Of a stretch of DNA of 64,000 nt, positions 22,131-33,385 are shown one piece after another (within the stretch, counting starts at the first letter, position 1; every line of letters begins with the position of its first letter). The stretch comes from Neoscytalidium dimidiatum (Eukaryota; Ascomycota; Dothideomycetes; Botryosphaeriales; Botryosphaeriaceae), in the NCBI GenBank assembly GCA_037367355.1, contig CM074706.1:868001-932000 (forward strand), written 5' to 3'. The position numbers were made by a program, and so were the translations under genes. The notes under the pieces are model-generated. The model searched no databases and was not told where the DNA came from. It saw nothing but the letters and a program-made list of their open reading frames with translations.

Positions 22131-23354
22131 ATGAAGGTGCGTCGCCCTTCCCCTGATCTCTGCCGGCGCCCATCCGCTCGGACAGTGTCCGAGACGCCGA
22201 GTGAAGCCTCTGAGGACTTTGCGCGGCTGCGGAGACTGGCAAGTGTCGCTTTACTAACCCTTGTCGCGCTATAGTACCTACCACTACGCGATTTCGAAGA
22301 CGTGACGAGCGCTCTCAACTTCGACACGCCCGACTGCCACGTCATCGGCGGCTGCGACCTGTACACGACGAAAGCCGCCGGTAGCGACAAGAAGCTCTAC
22401 AAGAACATTGAAAACTCGTTGGAATCACAGCATGAATCAGTGCTGCGGCTGTCGGCGTCGCTGTCCCCGCCGCAAGCCGAATCGCTGGCCGAGTCGCTGA
22501 ACCTGTCGCGGTCGAGCCCGTTCGGACCGCTCAGCCAGATCTCGAGCCGGCGCACCTTCGCGTACCTGATCGCGACGCTCAACGCCAGCCACCCGGACTA
22601 CGACTTCTCGCACATCCTCCGGCCGACCGACTTCCGCAAAGAGCGCAGCCTGCGCGCCGTCATGAACACGATCGACACGACGCTGTACAACCTGCGGCCG
22701 CGGCCGGCGGGCGCGATGCTGGCGGTGCCGCCGTCGAGCTGGTCGAGCGGCGGCGCGGCGGCGTCCGGGACGCGCACGCCGGGCGGCCACCAGATATGGG
22801 GCCCGCGCATGTGGCGGCTGATGGACAACGAGATGAACCTGCGCGACTGCGCCATCTACTGCTACCAGCCCGAGGAGGACCCGTTCGACGGCGAGGAGGG
22901 CGCCATCTGGAGCATGAACTACTTCTTCTTCAACAAGAACCGCAAGCGCGTGTGCTACCTCTACCTGCGCGGCCTGAGCATCATGTCGCACAGTCCGGCG
23001 GTCCGCGCCGCGGCCGCGGCGGCGGCGTCGCATGTGGGCGCCAGCAGCAAGCGCGGAGCAAGTCACAGCACGCTGGCGATGGGGCTGGACAGCGCGGATA
23101 AGCGCGCGAAGTACTGGCTCGGCGAGCGCGCCGAGGGCCACAGCATCTCGTCGGGCTGGCCGGACGACGACGATGATGTCATGATCATTCCGCATCCGGG
23201 CGACGACGAGGTCGATGCGGACGAGGAGCTGATGGACTACATCGACGAGGAGGACGAGGAGGAGGAGTTCGAGGACGACGAGATCGAACGGCAACGCGAG
23301 AAGAGCGCTGTGCGCGACATGAGCGAGCATATTGCCGACAGTATGGAGGTCTAA
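22131..23354 (+). CDS. MAF1: Maf1, repressor of RNA polymerase III
   Basis: Exon 1 has only 6 coding bases (22131-22136, Met-Lys). A 138-bp intron (GTGCGT...TATAG) leads to exon 2, 22275-23354, for 361 residues. Domain A follows directly: YLPLRDFEDVTSALNFDTPD and CHVIGGCDLYTTKAAG. A Ser-rich linker comes next, then SSRRTFAYLIATLNASHPDY and DFSHILRPTDFRKE. The C-terminal half has WGPRMWRLMDNEMNLRDC and IYCYQPEEDPFDGEEGAIWS, then a long acidic tail (DEEDEEEEFEDDE). Maf1 enters the nucleus when dephosphorylated under nutrient or stress signals and blocks Pol III initiation. The Ser-rich linker is where kinases act in yeast. Length and motif order are normal. Confidence 0.96.
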
Positions 23355-24329
23355 GGGGGAGGGGGGAAGGCGGGTCCGCCGGGAGAGCGCCCGCCGTGTG
23401 GAGCATATACGTGTTCTGCCGACGCTTCCGATGGGGGAGGAAGTGGGCTTTTTTGACCGCTTCCGGTATACGGATGGACTTCTCCGATGAGCGGCCGATG
23501 ACGAGGAAATGGGGAGTTTTTCAACACTACACGGCCGGTGCAACATCAACGACGACGATCATGCATACGTCTCATCTCTCAACGAACATCCTCCGCGATG
23601 GCTAATGTCTTGTTTTACTGTATTTCCTATCTTTCCTTCCGAACGTTTGTCGCACTCATCATCGGGTAAGACGCAGGCGCTCCGGCCGGTGGGAGAGGCT
23701 GCGAACGCTTTGCGTTTCGAAGATACCCACAAATGTTTCTCTTTCCTGCCAACTGTTGTGTGTTCATCATCTCTCATGTTATTTTCAAGGATGTCTTGCT
23801 ATATCTGTTCCGCCCCTCTTCTTTTCCGGTAACGAATTGCTCCCGAACGAGCCGGTAAATACGAACCCTGTCAGGCGAATAACGGCGTTTGCTCTTTTCT
23901 TCTGATGCGTGGGAGGCATCGGATGATTCGTACGCCGTTCAGCAGCTGTGTCTTCGCGTTGCATCGTTTTTCCTTAGTGTCGGGTTTCTGGGTCGTTCGG
24001 TCGGCAGGACAGGGCTGGTGTCGGGGAAATTTGTGTCTTGCATACGCCGAGCTGTGGGTAGTGTGGCGGCTACTCTTGGTTCAGCGCGGCGTTTGTGTTT
24101 TTAGTGGGATCCTGGGATGGGCTGCGTTGTCATCGAGTTTATTGTGTCTCTAGCCTCAGGAATTGAAGAGGGAATATGCTTCATCTGCGGGTGTCCTGGG
24201 TTATACTTTGGCTGAATGTGTGCAATATGTATGCCGAAAGTAAAATGAGGTGCCGAAGCCCATTTGCCTAGTATTTCGGATTCGCGTCCAGCGGGTGGAA
24301 CGGGTCCAGAATTCTCACCGGCTCGCTGG

Positions 24330-24381
<52 letters not shown>

Positions 24382-25014
24382 TTTCTCATTGCTGAAGACG
24401 CGATTTACGTGTATGCTCATTAGTAGAAGTCAGGAATCAGATAACGCGCCGACATTACATTGAATAATCGTAGCACAAAGTTCATATGGCCAGTCTAGCC
24501 TCATAATATGGGTCTTTAAGGCTCTGAGCCTCAAATTCTCCTGTGCGGGACGATCACCTAGATTCTGAAGATTCTAGGTTGTGTGTTGGATTACTGAAGT
24601 ATCTCTCAAGAACGTGGTATGATTCTTGTGCAGTTGCGCTACATCTTGCAGCACGCACTCTCGTACGTGTGGGTTTGCCTCTCGGTATTCCTTCGACTCC
24701 GTTCCAAAGAGCGCTGTAGTTCAGCCACATTTAAACTAGCAGCGCTCAGTGACGCATAGGTTGTTCTCTGCTTGGCAGAAACTGGACTGGAGAACATCTT
24801 CACCATCAGATCCCCGCGTTCGGTGTTGAGGCTCTCACATGTAGATTCCTCTACCAAAATAGATTAAATCGTTTGGTGTTGGGCATGCGGCAGTACTCAA
24901 AGAATCACGTCAAGCACGAATAGTTAATGAGCTAGTAGGTAAACATTGGGAATTCAAAATTGCCTGTCTGACCTGCGTGGCATCATTTGACGGTAACATA
25001 CACTTTAGAGCTTT
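23355..25014. other. Convergent intergenic region with a TG microsatellite
   Basis: About 1.7 kb between the 3' ends of MAF1 and the aldehyde dehydrogenase gene. Apart from the TG repeat I see no gene. A short minus-strand open stretch at about 24857-24639 (72 codons, no ATG) has a helical, Ser/Arg/Glu-rich composition, but nothing supports it as a gene. Confidence 0.55.
24333..24380. repeat. (TG)24 dinucleotide microsatellite
   Basis: Twenty-four uninterrupted TG units in non-coding DNA. Likely length-polymorphic. Confidence 0.95.
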
Positions 25015-26888
25015 TCAAACGTTCATGCTATCATCACAGTTAGCAAAGCGAATTCTACATACGTAGAGTTACTCACTTAATCTGAATCGTCTTTGACTCC
25101 AGGTACGGCAACAGACCGTCACGTCCACATTCACGTCCAATGCCGCTCTCCTTCCATCCACCAAACGGAACCTCGATGCTCGGGCCAAACGCGGTGTTCA
25201 CGCCGATCGTTCCCGACTCTAGCTGGGAGGATACGCGTAGAGCGCGGGAGATCGACGACGTGTATAACGTTGCTTCATGCAGTTAGCACGCCGACCCCGC
25301 GTGTACATCAAGCGTAGTCCACATACCTGAAAGGCCGTACAATGTGTCATTGGCCAGTTCAATCACTTCTTCTTCCGTCTCAAACGTGCGGACAGTGCCC
25401 ACGGGGCCGAAAATTTCCTGCTTGTAGATTGAGGCATCGAGCCCGGGGTTGACGAACAGCGTCGGCTCGACGAAGTAGCCCTTGTGTCCAATCCGGTTTC
25501 CGCCTACGGCAAGCTGGGCCTCCTTCTTGCCCGCCTCGATGAATGACATCACTCGTTCAAACTGAGCGTGGTCCGCAAGAGGGCCGAGACCCTGTGTTGC
25601 GCTGAAAGCTGCCTTGAGCGCCTCGATAAATTTCGGCGCGATATCTTTCTGTACGAACGTCCTCGATGAGGCTGTGCTCATGTGAGTACAGTGGTCATGG
25701 GATGCCTATGGGGAAACATACCGATACAAGCTTGGCCGGTGTTGACAAGCAGTCCCAGAGTGCAGCTACGGGAAAATTGATCAGCTAAGAGCCTGTGAGA
25801 AAGGGTGGAGGGAGATGTACAATTTCACCGCATTTTCAATGTCCGCGTCGTTGAATACAATGGCGGGTGACTTCCCGCCGAGCTCGAGAGTGACACGTTT
25901 CATATTGCTTTTGATAGCCATCTCCTGGATCTTCTTTCCCGTTCCGACAGAACCGGTGAAGCTGACTTTGGAGATCTTCATGTGTTGCGCGAGTAGGGCA
26001 CCAGTGCTGCCTGGGCCGGAGAGAATCTGAATGACGCCCGGCGGGAATCCGGCCTCCTTGACCAGCTCTCCCATGGCTGCCAGGCCAAGTGGGGCTTTCT
26101 CTGAGCTCTTGAATACTACCGTATTTCCGACCGCCAAAGCGGGACCGGCTTTCCATGCAAATGTGCTAACCAGTCAACATTAATACAGGGACTAAAGATT
26201 TCTAAATAGTGCTGAAGACTGACCTGTGGCTTGCGTTCCATGGAGCGATGCCCGCGCATACACCCAAGGGCTCGTACGTGACCATTTTGAATGGCCCTCC
26301 ACCTTCGGATGGAAACGTCTGGCCGGGAATCTTGTCTGTCCAGCCGGCATAATCTGCACATCACCTGTAAGCCTCGAATCTCATCTCATCTTGCGACTCT
26401 CCACACTCACATCTCCAAGCTCCCGCAGTCATATTGATAACGAGATCACGCATGGTGGGTGGTACACCCATAGTGACTGTTTCAAGCTTGAACAATTCAT
26501 CTCCGTTCTCTTCGATCAGGTCGGCGAGCTTCAGCATGCACTTGGCTCTCTGGGCTGCTGTGAAACTCCTCCATGGTCCGGTCTTGAAAGCTTTCAGTGC
26601 TCCGTTGACAGCCGCATCTACGTCCTCGGGGCCCGCTACGGGAACGTCGGCTGTGACCAGAGACTCGTCCGCTGGGTTGTAGACAGAGAACTTCTCTCGA
26701 GACTTCGGATCGACGTACTGTTGAGCAGGTTACTAATGAATGAAGGTTCATGAAAGTGTTAAGTCTGAAGGCGAAGGAAGAAAGCGCTTGCTGGTACTGG
26801 TTGATAATCAGCGAGCAGTGTCAAGATCGCTTACCTCATTATTGATGAAAAGTTTCGTTCTCAACAACGGCAGTTTGATGGATCCCAT
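25015..26888 (-). CDS. NAD(P)-dependent aldehyde dehydrogenase
   Basis: Minus-strand exons: 26888-26835, 26717-26411, 26353-26224, 26165-25821, 25765-25722, 25671-25327, 25272-25077 and 25027-25015. All introns have fungal signals. The last intron (GTGAGT, TGCTAAC, GATAG) gives a 477-residue protein ending NMNV; if it is not spliced, the frame stops at 25073 after 474 residues. The ALDH order is complete: WNASHSTFAWKAGPALAVGN, FTGSVGTGKKIQ (coenzyme loop), LELGGKSPAIVF (general-base Glu), NTGQACIASSRTFVQ (catalytic Cys), EIFGPVGTVRTFETEEE and PFGGWKESGIGRE. It oxidises aldehydes to acids, probably in the cytosol, as no targeting peptide is seen. The start ATG lies 59 bp below a TATA box. It is divergently paired with a zinc alcohol dehydrogenase, which suggests joint alcohol-to-acid oxidation. 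Confidence 0.93.
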
Positions 26889-27267
26889 GGTTGCAAGTTC
26901 TTGTCGGAGTATAATGGTGAGGAGTGCAACGTGGTTGCGCTGACGGTTTTTATACCTTGTCTTAGACCTTGTCTGGTTGGATCTTTCCCCGCACGCGCGT
27001 CTCCTCCTTCTCACGGAAGCTCTTAAGCCCGGACGCTCGTACGAAGCTGTGCTACCCGATCTTCACGGAGACACGCTCATCCGACGGCGCCTAAGTGCGG
27101 GGATATACGAAAAGTGGGCACATCGCTTGACGCGAAGGCTTGGACGAGTGGGGAGTATGCACGTATTCCTCGGCCTCAATGCAGCTGTACTTAAGTAGAG
27201 TGACCTACACGTCCAGAATGTCCAAGATACAAATTTGGGAACTCTACTGAGAAACTGGCTTCACGAA
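26889..27267. other. Shared 379-bp divergent promoter of ALDH and ADH genes
   Basis: Non-coding. It holds the TATA box of the ALDH gene and no other gene. Confidence 0.7.
26947..26954 (-). promoter_or_regulatory. TATA box of the aldehyde dehydrogenase gene
   Basis: TATAAAAA on the minus strand, 59 bases before the ATG, a spacing usual for strongly regulated fungal promoters. Confidence 0.6.
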
Positions 27268-28534
27268 ATGGCTATTGATAACGGCATCCACTTCGACATC
27301 CCCAAAAAATGCAAGGCTGGCGTTGTGGTCAATGAAGGCCCAGATTTCTGGGTTGAAATCGATGACGTTGACGTCCCGGAGCCTGGTACGGTGAAGCCGC
27401 ACGTCGTTGACTGAGCTCTACGCTAACTATACAGGACCCGATGAAATTCTCGTCAAGCTTAACGTCACTGGCATCTGCTTTTCTGACGTGCATCTGATGG
27501 CCGGCGAGATGGCCCCAATCCTCATGTCCAAGTTCGGCACTCGCAGCCCTGGACATGAAGGCGCCGGCGTTGTCGTTAAGTTGGGCTCCAACGTCAAGAA
27601 CTGGAAACTGGGAGACCGAGCTGGCATCAAGCCCATCCGCGCCGTCTGCAATGCTTGCGAGTTGTGCTGGGACGGAAAGGATAACTACTGTCGTGACTCT
27701 TTGTTCAGCGGGACCACAGAGGCCGGTCTGTCGATCATTCTGCCTCCCTTGAAACCAACTGACCAGCGCTTTCTGACTTGCTGCAGGCACTTTCCAGCAG
27801 TACGTCACCGCGTCTGCAAAATACACCACGCCCATTCCAGACGGTGTCCCCGACCACGTCGCCGGGCCCCTCATGTGCTCTGGGCTAACCGCCTACGGAG
27901 CACTGAAGACATCTGGGCTGAAGGCCGGAGACTGGGTGGTGTTCCCTGGCGGCGGTGGTGGTGTGGGGATCTCAGGTGTGCAGTTGGCCAAGGCCATGGG
28001 TTTTCGGCCCGTCGTCGTGGACACCGGATCGGACAGGAAAGAGCTCGTGTTGAAGCGCGGGGCGGAGGCATTCGTTGACTTCAAAGTAAGTAAGGACGTG
28101 GCTGCGGAGGTCAGAAGCATCTGCGACGGTGTTGGAGCCCACGGTGTCATCGTTACGGCTCACCAGGCGTATGCGAATGCTCTCGGTTACGTCGGAGATA
28201 GGGTTGGAGCGAGGATTGTATGTGTTGGCCTGTGTAAGTCACCCTGAACAACACAAGCGATCATGCGGTATGTCGATTGGACTGATAGAAGACAGCTGGC
28301 GAACCATTGAATGTTGGGGCAGACCCGAAACAGTATACGTTCAATAACTTGAGGATCATGGGCAGTCTCATGGGAACGCAGAAGGACTCTCTTGAAGTTT
28401 TGGATTTCGCTCGGAGAGGCCTTTTCAAAGATATTTGCGAGGTAAGGCCTCTGCACATGTTACCGGAGTCGGTGAAGGAATTGCGCGAAGGACGGGTTGC
28501 TGGACGCATTGTCATCGACTTCAACCAGCCTTGA
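27268..28534 (+). CDS. Zinc-dependent alcohol dehydrogenase (Adh1-type MDR)
   Basis: Four exons: 27268-27385, 27435-27725, 27787-28233 and 28296-28534, with introns of 49, 61 and 62 bp, giving 364 residues. The catalytic zinc ligands are visible: Cys in GICFSDVHLMAG, His in SPGHEGAGVVVK, and Cys in GPLMCSGLTAYGALK. The four structural-zinc Cys are in VCNACELCWDGKDNYC. The nucleotide-binding loop is GDWVVFPGGGGGVGISGVQL, and the end is RVAGRIVIDFNQP. The enzyme interconverts alcohols and aldehydes with NAD(H). No targeting signal is seen, so it is probably cytosolic. Head-to-head placement with the aldehyde dehydrogenase suggests the pair oxidises an alcohol to an acid. The natural substrate cannot be read from sequence. 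Confidence 0.94.
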
Positions 28535-31065
28535 GAAGAGCTGGTATCACTTACCAGTGGATCTGATTGCGCTTCAATATCGTCCTTCCATTGATTCTAA
28601 GTACAGTTGCTTTTAAGCTCAAATTTAGCTACAAACCTTATCGTGAACCGTGCATGAGTTTCGATCATCGCTATAGTAGTTCGCACGTATAGTATTTGTG
28701 ATGAGGAGCAAGAACGTCTATCGCGGCTTAGTGGAAGGATGCATAGATCATACCTCCAGCTGCTTGGTAAAGGTAAGGCAGAGACAAGCCAACTAAAAAC
28801 GAAGCGAGATGTGGGAATCCGCTAGTACTCGGAGACTGCCAAGATACAGATGAGGTACACTGCGTGACTGCCAAGACATAGATGGGTTCCTTAGCGGAGT
28901 TAAGGATTTCCTTTTTAGGATACTGCTTAGTAGAAAAATTGGGTCCTCCCCCGTATTTAGTCCGCCGCATCAATGTGGGGTCAACAAAGTGGGCATCTAC
29001 ATCTGTCTATCCACCCGAGTCAGACTACCCTGGCGTGGTGCCTGCGGTCAGTAAATTATGACACAGCATTCAAGGATCTCGGTATTCGAACTAAAGCCTG
29101 CAAAGCCCCTATACTCCAGCTCGCGATGCTGGATTCCCCCCCTCACACTATATTTTGTAAAGTGTAGGAAATGACTGCCATGTCGCCTCCAATGCGACTA
29201 ACTTCTTACTGTTTCTGCTCGTTCCTATCTGCATTGCAATTAAATGAGAGGTCTGTGTTCCTTCGTAAGAATATCAATACATAATGCTAACAACTCTTAC
29301 TGGATAAATCTGAAGGCCACTGCTTTGTTTGCCGAAGCTGAGGGTATGTATGTACCCTGACAAACTCCCCAAGTACTACAGCGACTCCGGCACACGTGTA
29401 TGAGAACCTAAATACTTCATTAACCGATCTTTCATAGACCTGTGGCGAGGAAGAGGTTCGCGCAATGCTGGCTGGAACTCAAAAGCAGTACTCAAAAGAG
29501 GAACAAGTTCGCTGTGCGCATCAAGAGGTTCTCAAGCGCATTATATCACATCACCTGCACAGAATGGCTGATCATCGATCCTTTGCCCAGTCCAAAAAGA
29601 ATGATTCCCAGCTTCCTAGCTCCAGCGATATCGGTTGCTCGGTGGAGGATCAAAGATCCCTGAGGAAGGTGCGTAAGAAGACCATCTTACTGCTCGAACC
29701 TACCTCTGGCACAATATATGGTCTTGTACGCATGCAATAGTTCGGCTTCCTTGACTAGGTACATTCCGTATCATGTACGTTCAATACATTCTGACAATCT
29801 TTTGGATCCTGCAGAGTGCTTCGCTCATCATTCAGTCCACGTCGTAGTACACGACCCACAATACTTCTTTAGGGGTTACATACCCTGTAAGTGTTGGCAT
29901 GGACCTTCTTACAAACTTTGCACAAGGAGCGTACGCAAGTGGCTAGGTTTCCAACCATAGAACATCTCGACAGTTCGGGTCCCTGAAAATGGTCGTCTCG
30001 GTACCAAGCAGTAATGCTATCGACGAAGAATGGTCCCGGAAGCACCATAAGAGTACCCTAAAGGCAAGTTGTATTGAATACCTGAGCTGCTTAGTGTTGG
30101 GCCTTGGATGACAGCACAGAGAAAAGGCGGACTGTTTGCGTGTCGTGTCACATTTTCTGAAAGGACACTCTGCTGGAAGATCTAAAAACTTCGGCGGCAA
30201 TATCTCTTCTTTAACACCACAGCATACTCTTCTCCAGTCTCAAAGATCGTTAGTGTGCACCGTGGACCTTTGCTGTGGACTATCAGCGTATCTACTTTAT
30301 TATCCCTGTAGGTAAGAATAGAAGAGAAAAAGATCGCTGATCAGGAATCACGGGCCGCCAGACGACGGTAAGAGCGGATAAAGAGCGTTAAGAACCAATT
30401 GTGTGTGGTATACAAGTATACTTTTGATCCAGGTCTTCCCATGCAAACACGGACATGAGGAAAAAACTGTCAGTACTCCAAGGCCTAAAAGTACCCTTAT
30501 AAGCACAGCCACACGATCGATACAGTCACTCCCAAGGAGTCGGGGCCACCAAAGCACTGACACCCGCACCCAGGGCAACCCTGTCGATCAGCGAAATATC
30601 GAAACCCGGGCACTGGGCAGCAGCATCCCGTCCCGGCCGGCCGCATGACCCGCCTCCCCTCTCCCTCCCCTTCCCCTCCCCGCCTCCGAACTTCCGCCGC
30701 AAATAAGCTTTAAACCACAAGCACAGGGAACACGGAAAAACGCGGGAAGGCATGCCTGGAAGGAAATGATACCAAAATGCTCTCTCTTTGCGTTGTTTAG
30801 AATGAGGCCATCGGCCTTTCGACTACCCAAGCGATTACCTAAAAATCTTTAATCCCGTCGAAGGACGGGTACTCTTGATGGGAAAAACACAAGAATGGGT
30901 GGGAAAGAGGAGAAGAAGGAAAAGTCTGAGAAGAAGCCGTGGCGGCCTACATAATAACAAACCCTCGCCCGTCCCTCAAGAACATAACCCACGCGCACTG
31001 GCGCAGAATATGAGAACCAGTAACGCCATTTTCACAAAAGGGAATGTTGCATGTCTATCTCGCAT
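28535..31065. other. Intergenic region with one coding-like fragment
   Basis: About 2.5 kb. At about 29438-29668 (+) one frame reads like real protein (EEEVRAMLAGTQKQYSKEEQ onward, Lys/Glu/Gln-rich). It is preceded by an intron-like GTATGT...TTAACC...CATAG and followed by the donor-like GTGCGTAAG. I cannot assemble a full gene. It may be a small gene or a relic. The rest looks non-coding. Confidence 0.4.
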
Positions 31066-32714
31066 CTATGAGTTCAAGCGTACGTAGTTTCCTGGAGAGA
31101 CCTATTAGTATGGACCGGGTATTGCCAATGGCGGTTTTGGCATATGAATCTTCTGCCTCACCTGGAAACTGTCCCTGCCTTCCGCCAACCTTACCCGTCC
31201 ACCACTCATTCTCGTTCTGCGTTCTGCTTATAATCTCAATGACGTCGCCGGTTGTGAAACTGAGATCGCCTTCTGCTTGCGCCTCGTAATCGTACAGAGC
31301 AGTACATGTTTCTACCGCAGGAGCACCGCTGAAACGTGCGGGCTTGGGCTTCGGTGGAGGAGGAGCAGCGCCCTTTGACTTAGCCAGAGCGCCCCAGTTG
31401 CTGCCGGTGCTGGCGGAGCGCTTGATGTCTGTGCCACCAGCGCTGAGGCTGTTGGCAACAGTGGGCGAAGCCAAAGCGCTGCTGTAAGGTGGGGGCGGCT
31501 GCGTGTCTGCAGAGTCCATGGTAAGGCGGCGGCTTGGCGAGGATGTATTGCCTTCAATGGCGAGCTGCTTCTGTTGGCCGTACTTGAGCGCAGGGGGACG
31601 CTTGATGCCACCGGTGGTCTTGAACTTTGTAATCGACAGAGCCTCGGCCCTATCCTTGATGTCGCCGCGCTTCTCCTCATACCCAGCTTCGATGTCCAAC
31701 TGGAGGTTGAAGTAACCGATGTCCATGTTCTGCATCTTCTCATGTAGGGTGTAGAAGACATTAAGCTGCATGTAGTAGAATGACTGGAAGAGCGGCTTGA
31801 TGAACTCGCGCTCGAGAGCGAACAGCTTGGGCAGCTCGTCCTTCAGCAGGTCGTTAAAGTAGTTATACTCCTGGGTGGCCAGTTCCACATCGTTTTCCGC
31901 CCGGTACAGTGCCTTCTCGTCCTTCAGTGACCTATCCTTCTTCTCCTGGAGCTTCTTGAGCGTGGCCCGGTGGCGATCGTAGTCAAGCTGCTTGTGATCT
32001 CTCTTGACGGCAACCTTCCGGATAACCTTGACGATCTCCAACAGCTCGTCTGCCGGTTTGATAACTCGCGACTCTATCATCTCCAGCTCCGGGGCGAGCT
32101 GCTCCTGCAATTCCTTCACGATTGCCTCATATTCCTCGCATGCGCGAATGCCCTCCGGATTGCCTTCTTGTACGAAAGAGTCGGGATCCGAGACGCGGCC
32201 GGAGATGGGCTTGTAGATTTCCTGGATAGCTTTGGAGAATTCGATCTGATGGGTTAACATGCCTGCAATGCAGGGTCAGTGAAGCGCTCAGGCGATGCGA
32301 CGGCGGGATGCATACCATTGATGGCGTCAAAGTACCTGCGCAAGTCAGCAGAGCTCAGCGCAAAGAACAAGTGAAGAAATACTTTTTGGACTCATCGTGA
32401 AGCTTCTTTGTCTCCTTCTCCAGCTCCTGGAAACGGCGTTCGGCGTCGACGTATACCGGGTCCTTTGAGATTTCACCCTGTGCGGTGGAGCCCCCCGTCA
32501 GCTATGGGTGGGGGCAGGATTGCGCGCGGCTCGCTGCGGCAGGGCCGAGGAGTGGCAGGAGAAGGTAGAGACTCACAATATTGAATTTCTGCTTGACCTG
32601 TTGCGGGGCCTAGAGAGCAGAAGCAGGTCAGGCACCGATCTTCAGGCGCAGGGCTCCAGCTGAGACAGATGTGCTTACGCGTGTTATGCCCTTGGTAAAA
32701 CCCTTCCAACTCAT
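31066..32714 (-). CDS. RVS167: Amphiphysin-like BAR and SH3 protein (Rvs167 homologue)
   Basis: Six exons on the minus strand: 32714-32679, 32609-32577, 32477-32383, 32335-32316, 32262-31162 and 31091-31066. The product is 436 residues. It begins [20 protein letters not shown], with an N-BAR domain to about residue 240 ([20 protein letters not shown], then [40 protein letters not shown] and a coiled middle). A Gly/Pro/Ser linker with PPPPYSSAL and [13 protein letters not shown] follows. The C-terminal SH3 domain ([16 protein letters not shown], then [20 protein letters not shown]) ends RLNS. The SH3 end is completed only by the 26-nt last exon. In yeast Rvs167 bends membrane and drives scission at endocytic actin patches. 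It is divergent from NFS1. Confidence 0.95.
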
Positions 32715-33385
32715 GGGTGCGGCGGAGATTCAGAAGCCGGCGAGGAGGAGCAGAGAGCAGGCGGAGGTGTTTTTGGCGAAGGGCAGCAGCGACTCAGGGC
32801 GCGATCGCGGGAGTTGTTTGGTGGATACTGGGGACGGCGCCGGCAGGGTATTAGAGCGAGCCAAAGACGGCGATGACGACGGTGTGGCTCGGGCGCCAAG
32901 TGCGGGCGGGCTGTGCCTCTGGCGCTGCGCGGTATGATGTATCGCTCCCAGCGCAAATCGTGGCGGGGGTCGCAGAGCCGGGCAAGCTAGCCAGGCGGGC
33001 AGACGGGCGACTGGCAGACTGGCCACTCACAGGCAGCAGTGTATGGCAGCAGGCGGACAGCGCGAGGACACACAAGAGCCCGTTTGGGCCGTGGAAGGCG
33101 CAAGAATCACCGCAGGGCCGGCCTTGTTCGGATGCATACGAAGCCGCAGCCCGCGAAGCGACCTCTTGGGCCCATGCCATGGACCCGACGACCCATCAGC
33201 GCGCGCTGAAGCCGAAGCCTTGGCGCCCGTCTGCACCGCATTCGGATAGCCCGGCACCGCGCCTCGCACGCAGCCCAGAGCGCCCCGTGCTCCGCGACTT
33301 ATGTTATCAGATTCTCGCTTCTCACAGCGGCTTAGCATTTGCTTGACACAGTCGACCCCAACCCTCCGCTTTCCCACTTTTCAAA
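32715..33385. other. Divergent promoter region of RVS167 and NFS1
   Basis: About 670 GC-rich bases. Overlapping open frames in several phases are typical of GC-rich non-coding DNA; none has a domain. Confidence 0.55.

Noticed and set aside
22437..23549. 370-codon minus-strand frame
   Set aside because: Antisense to the well-supported MAF1 gene; Arg/Ala/Val-rich shadow.
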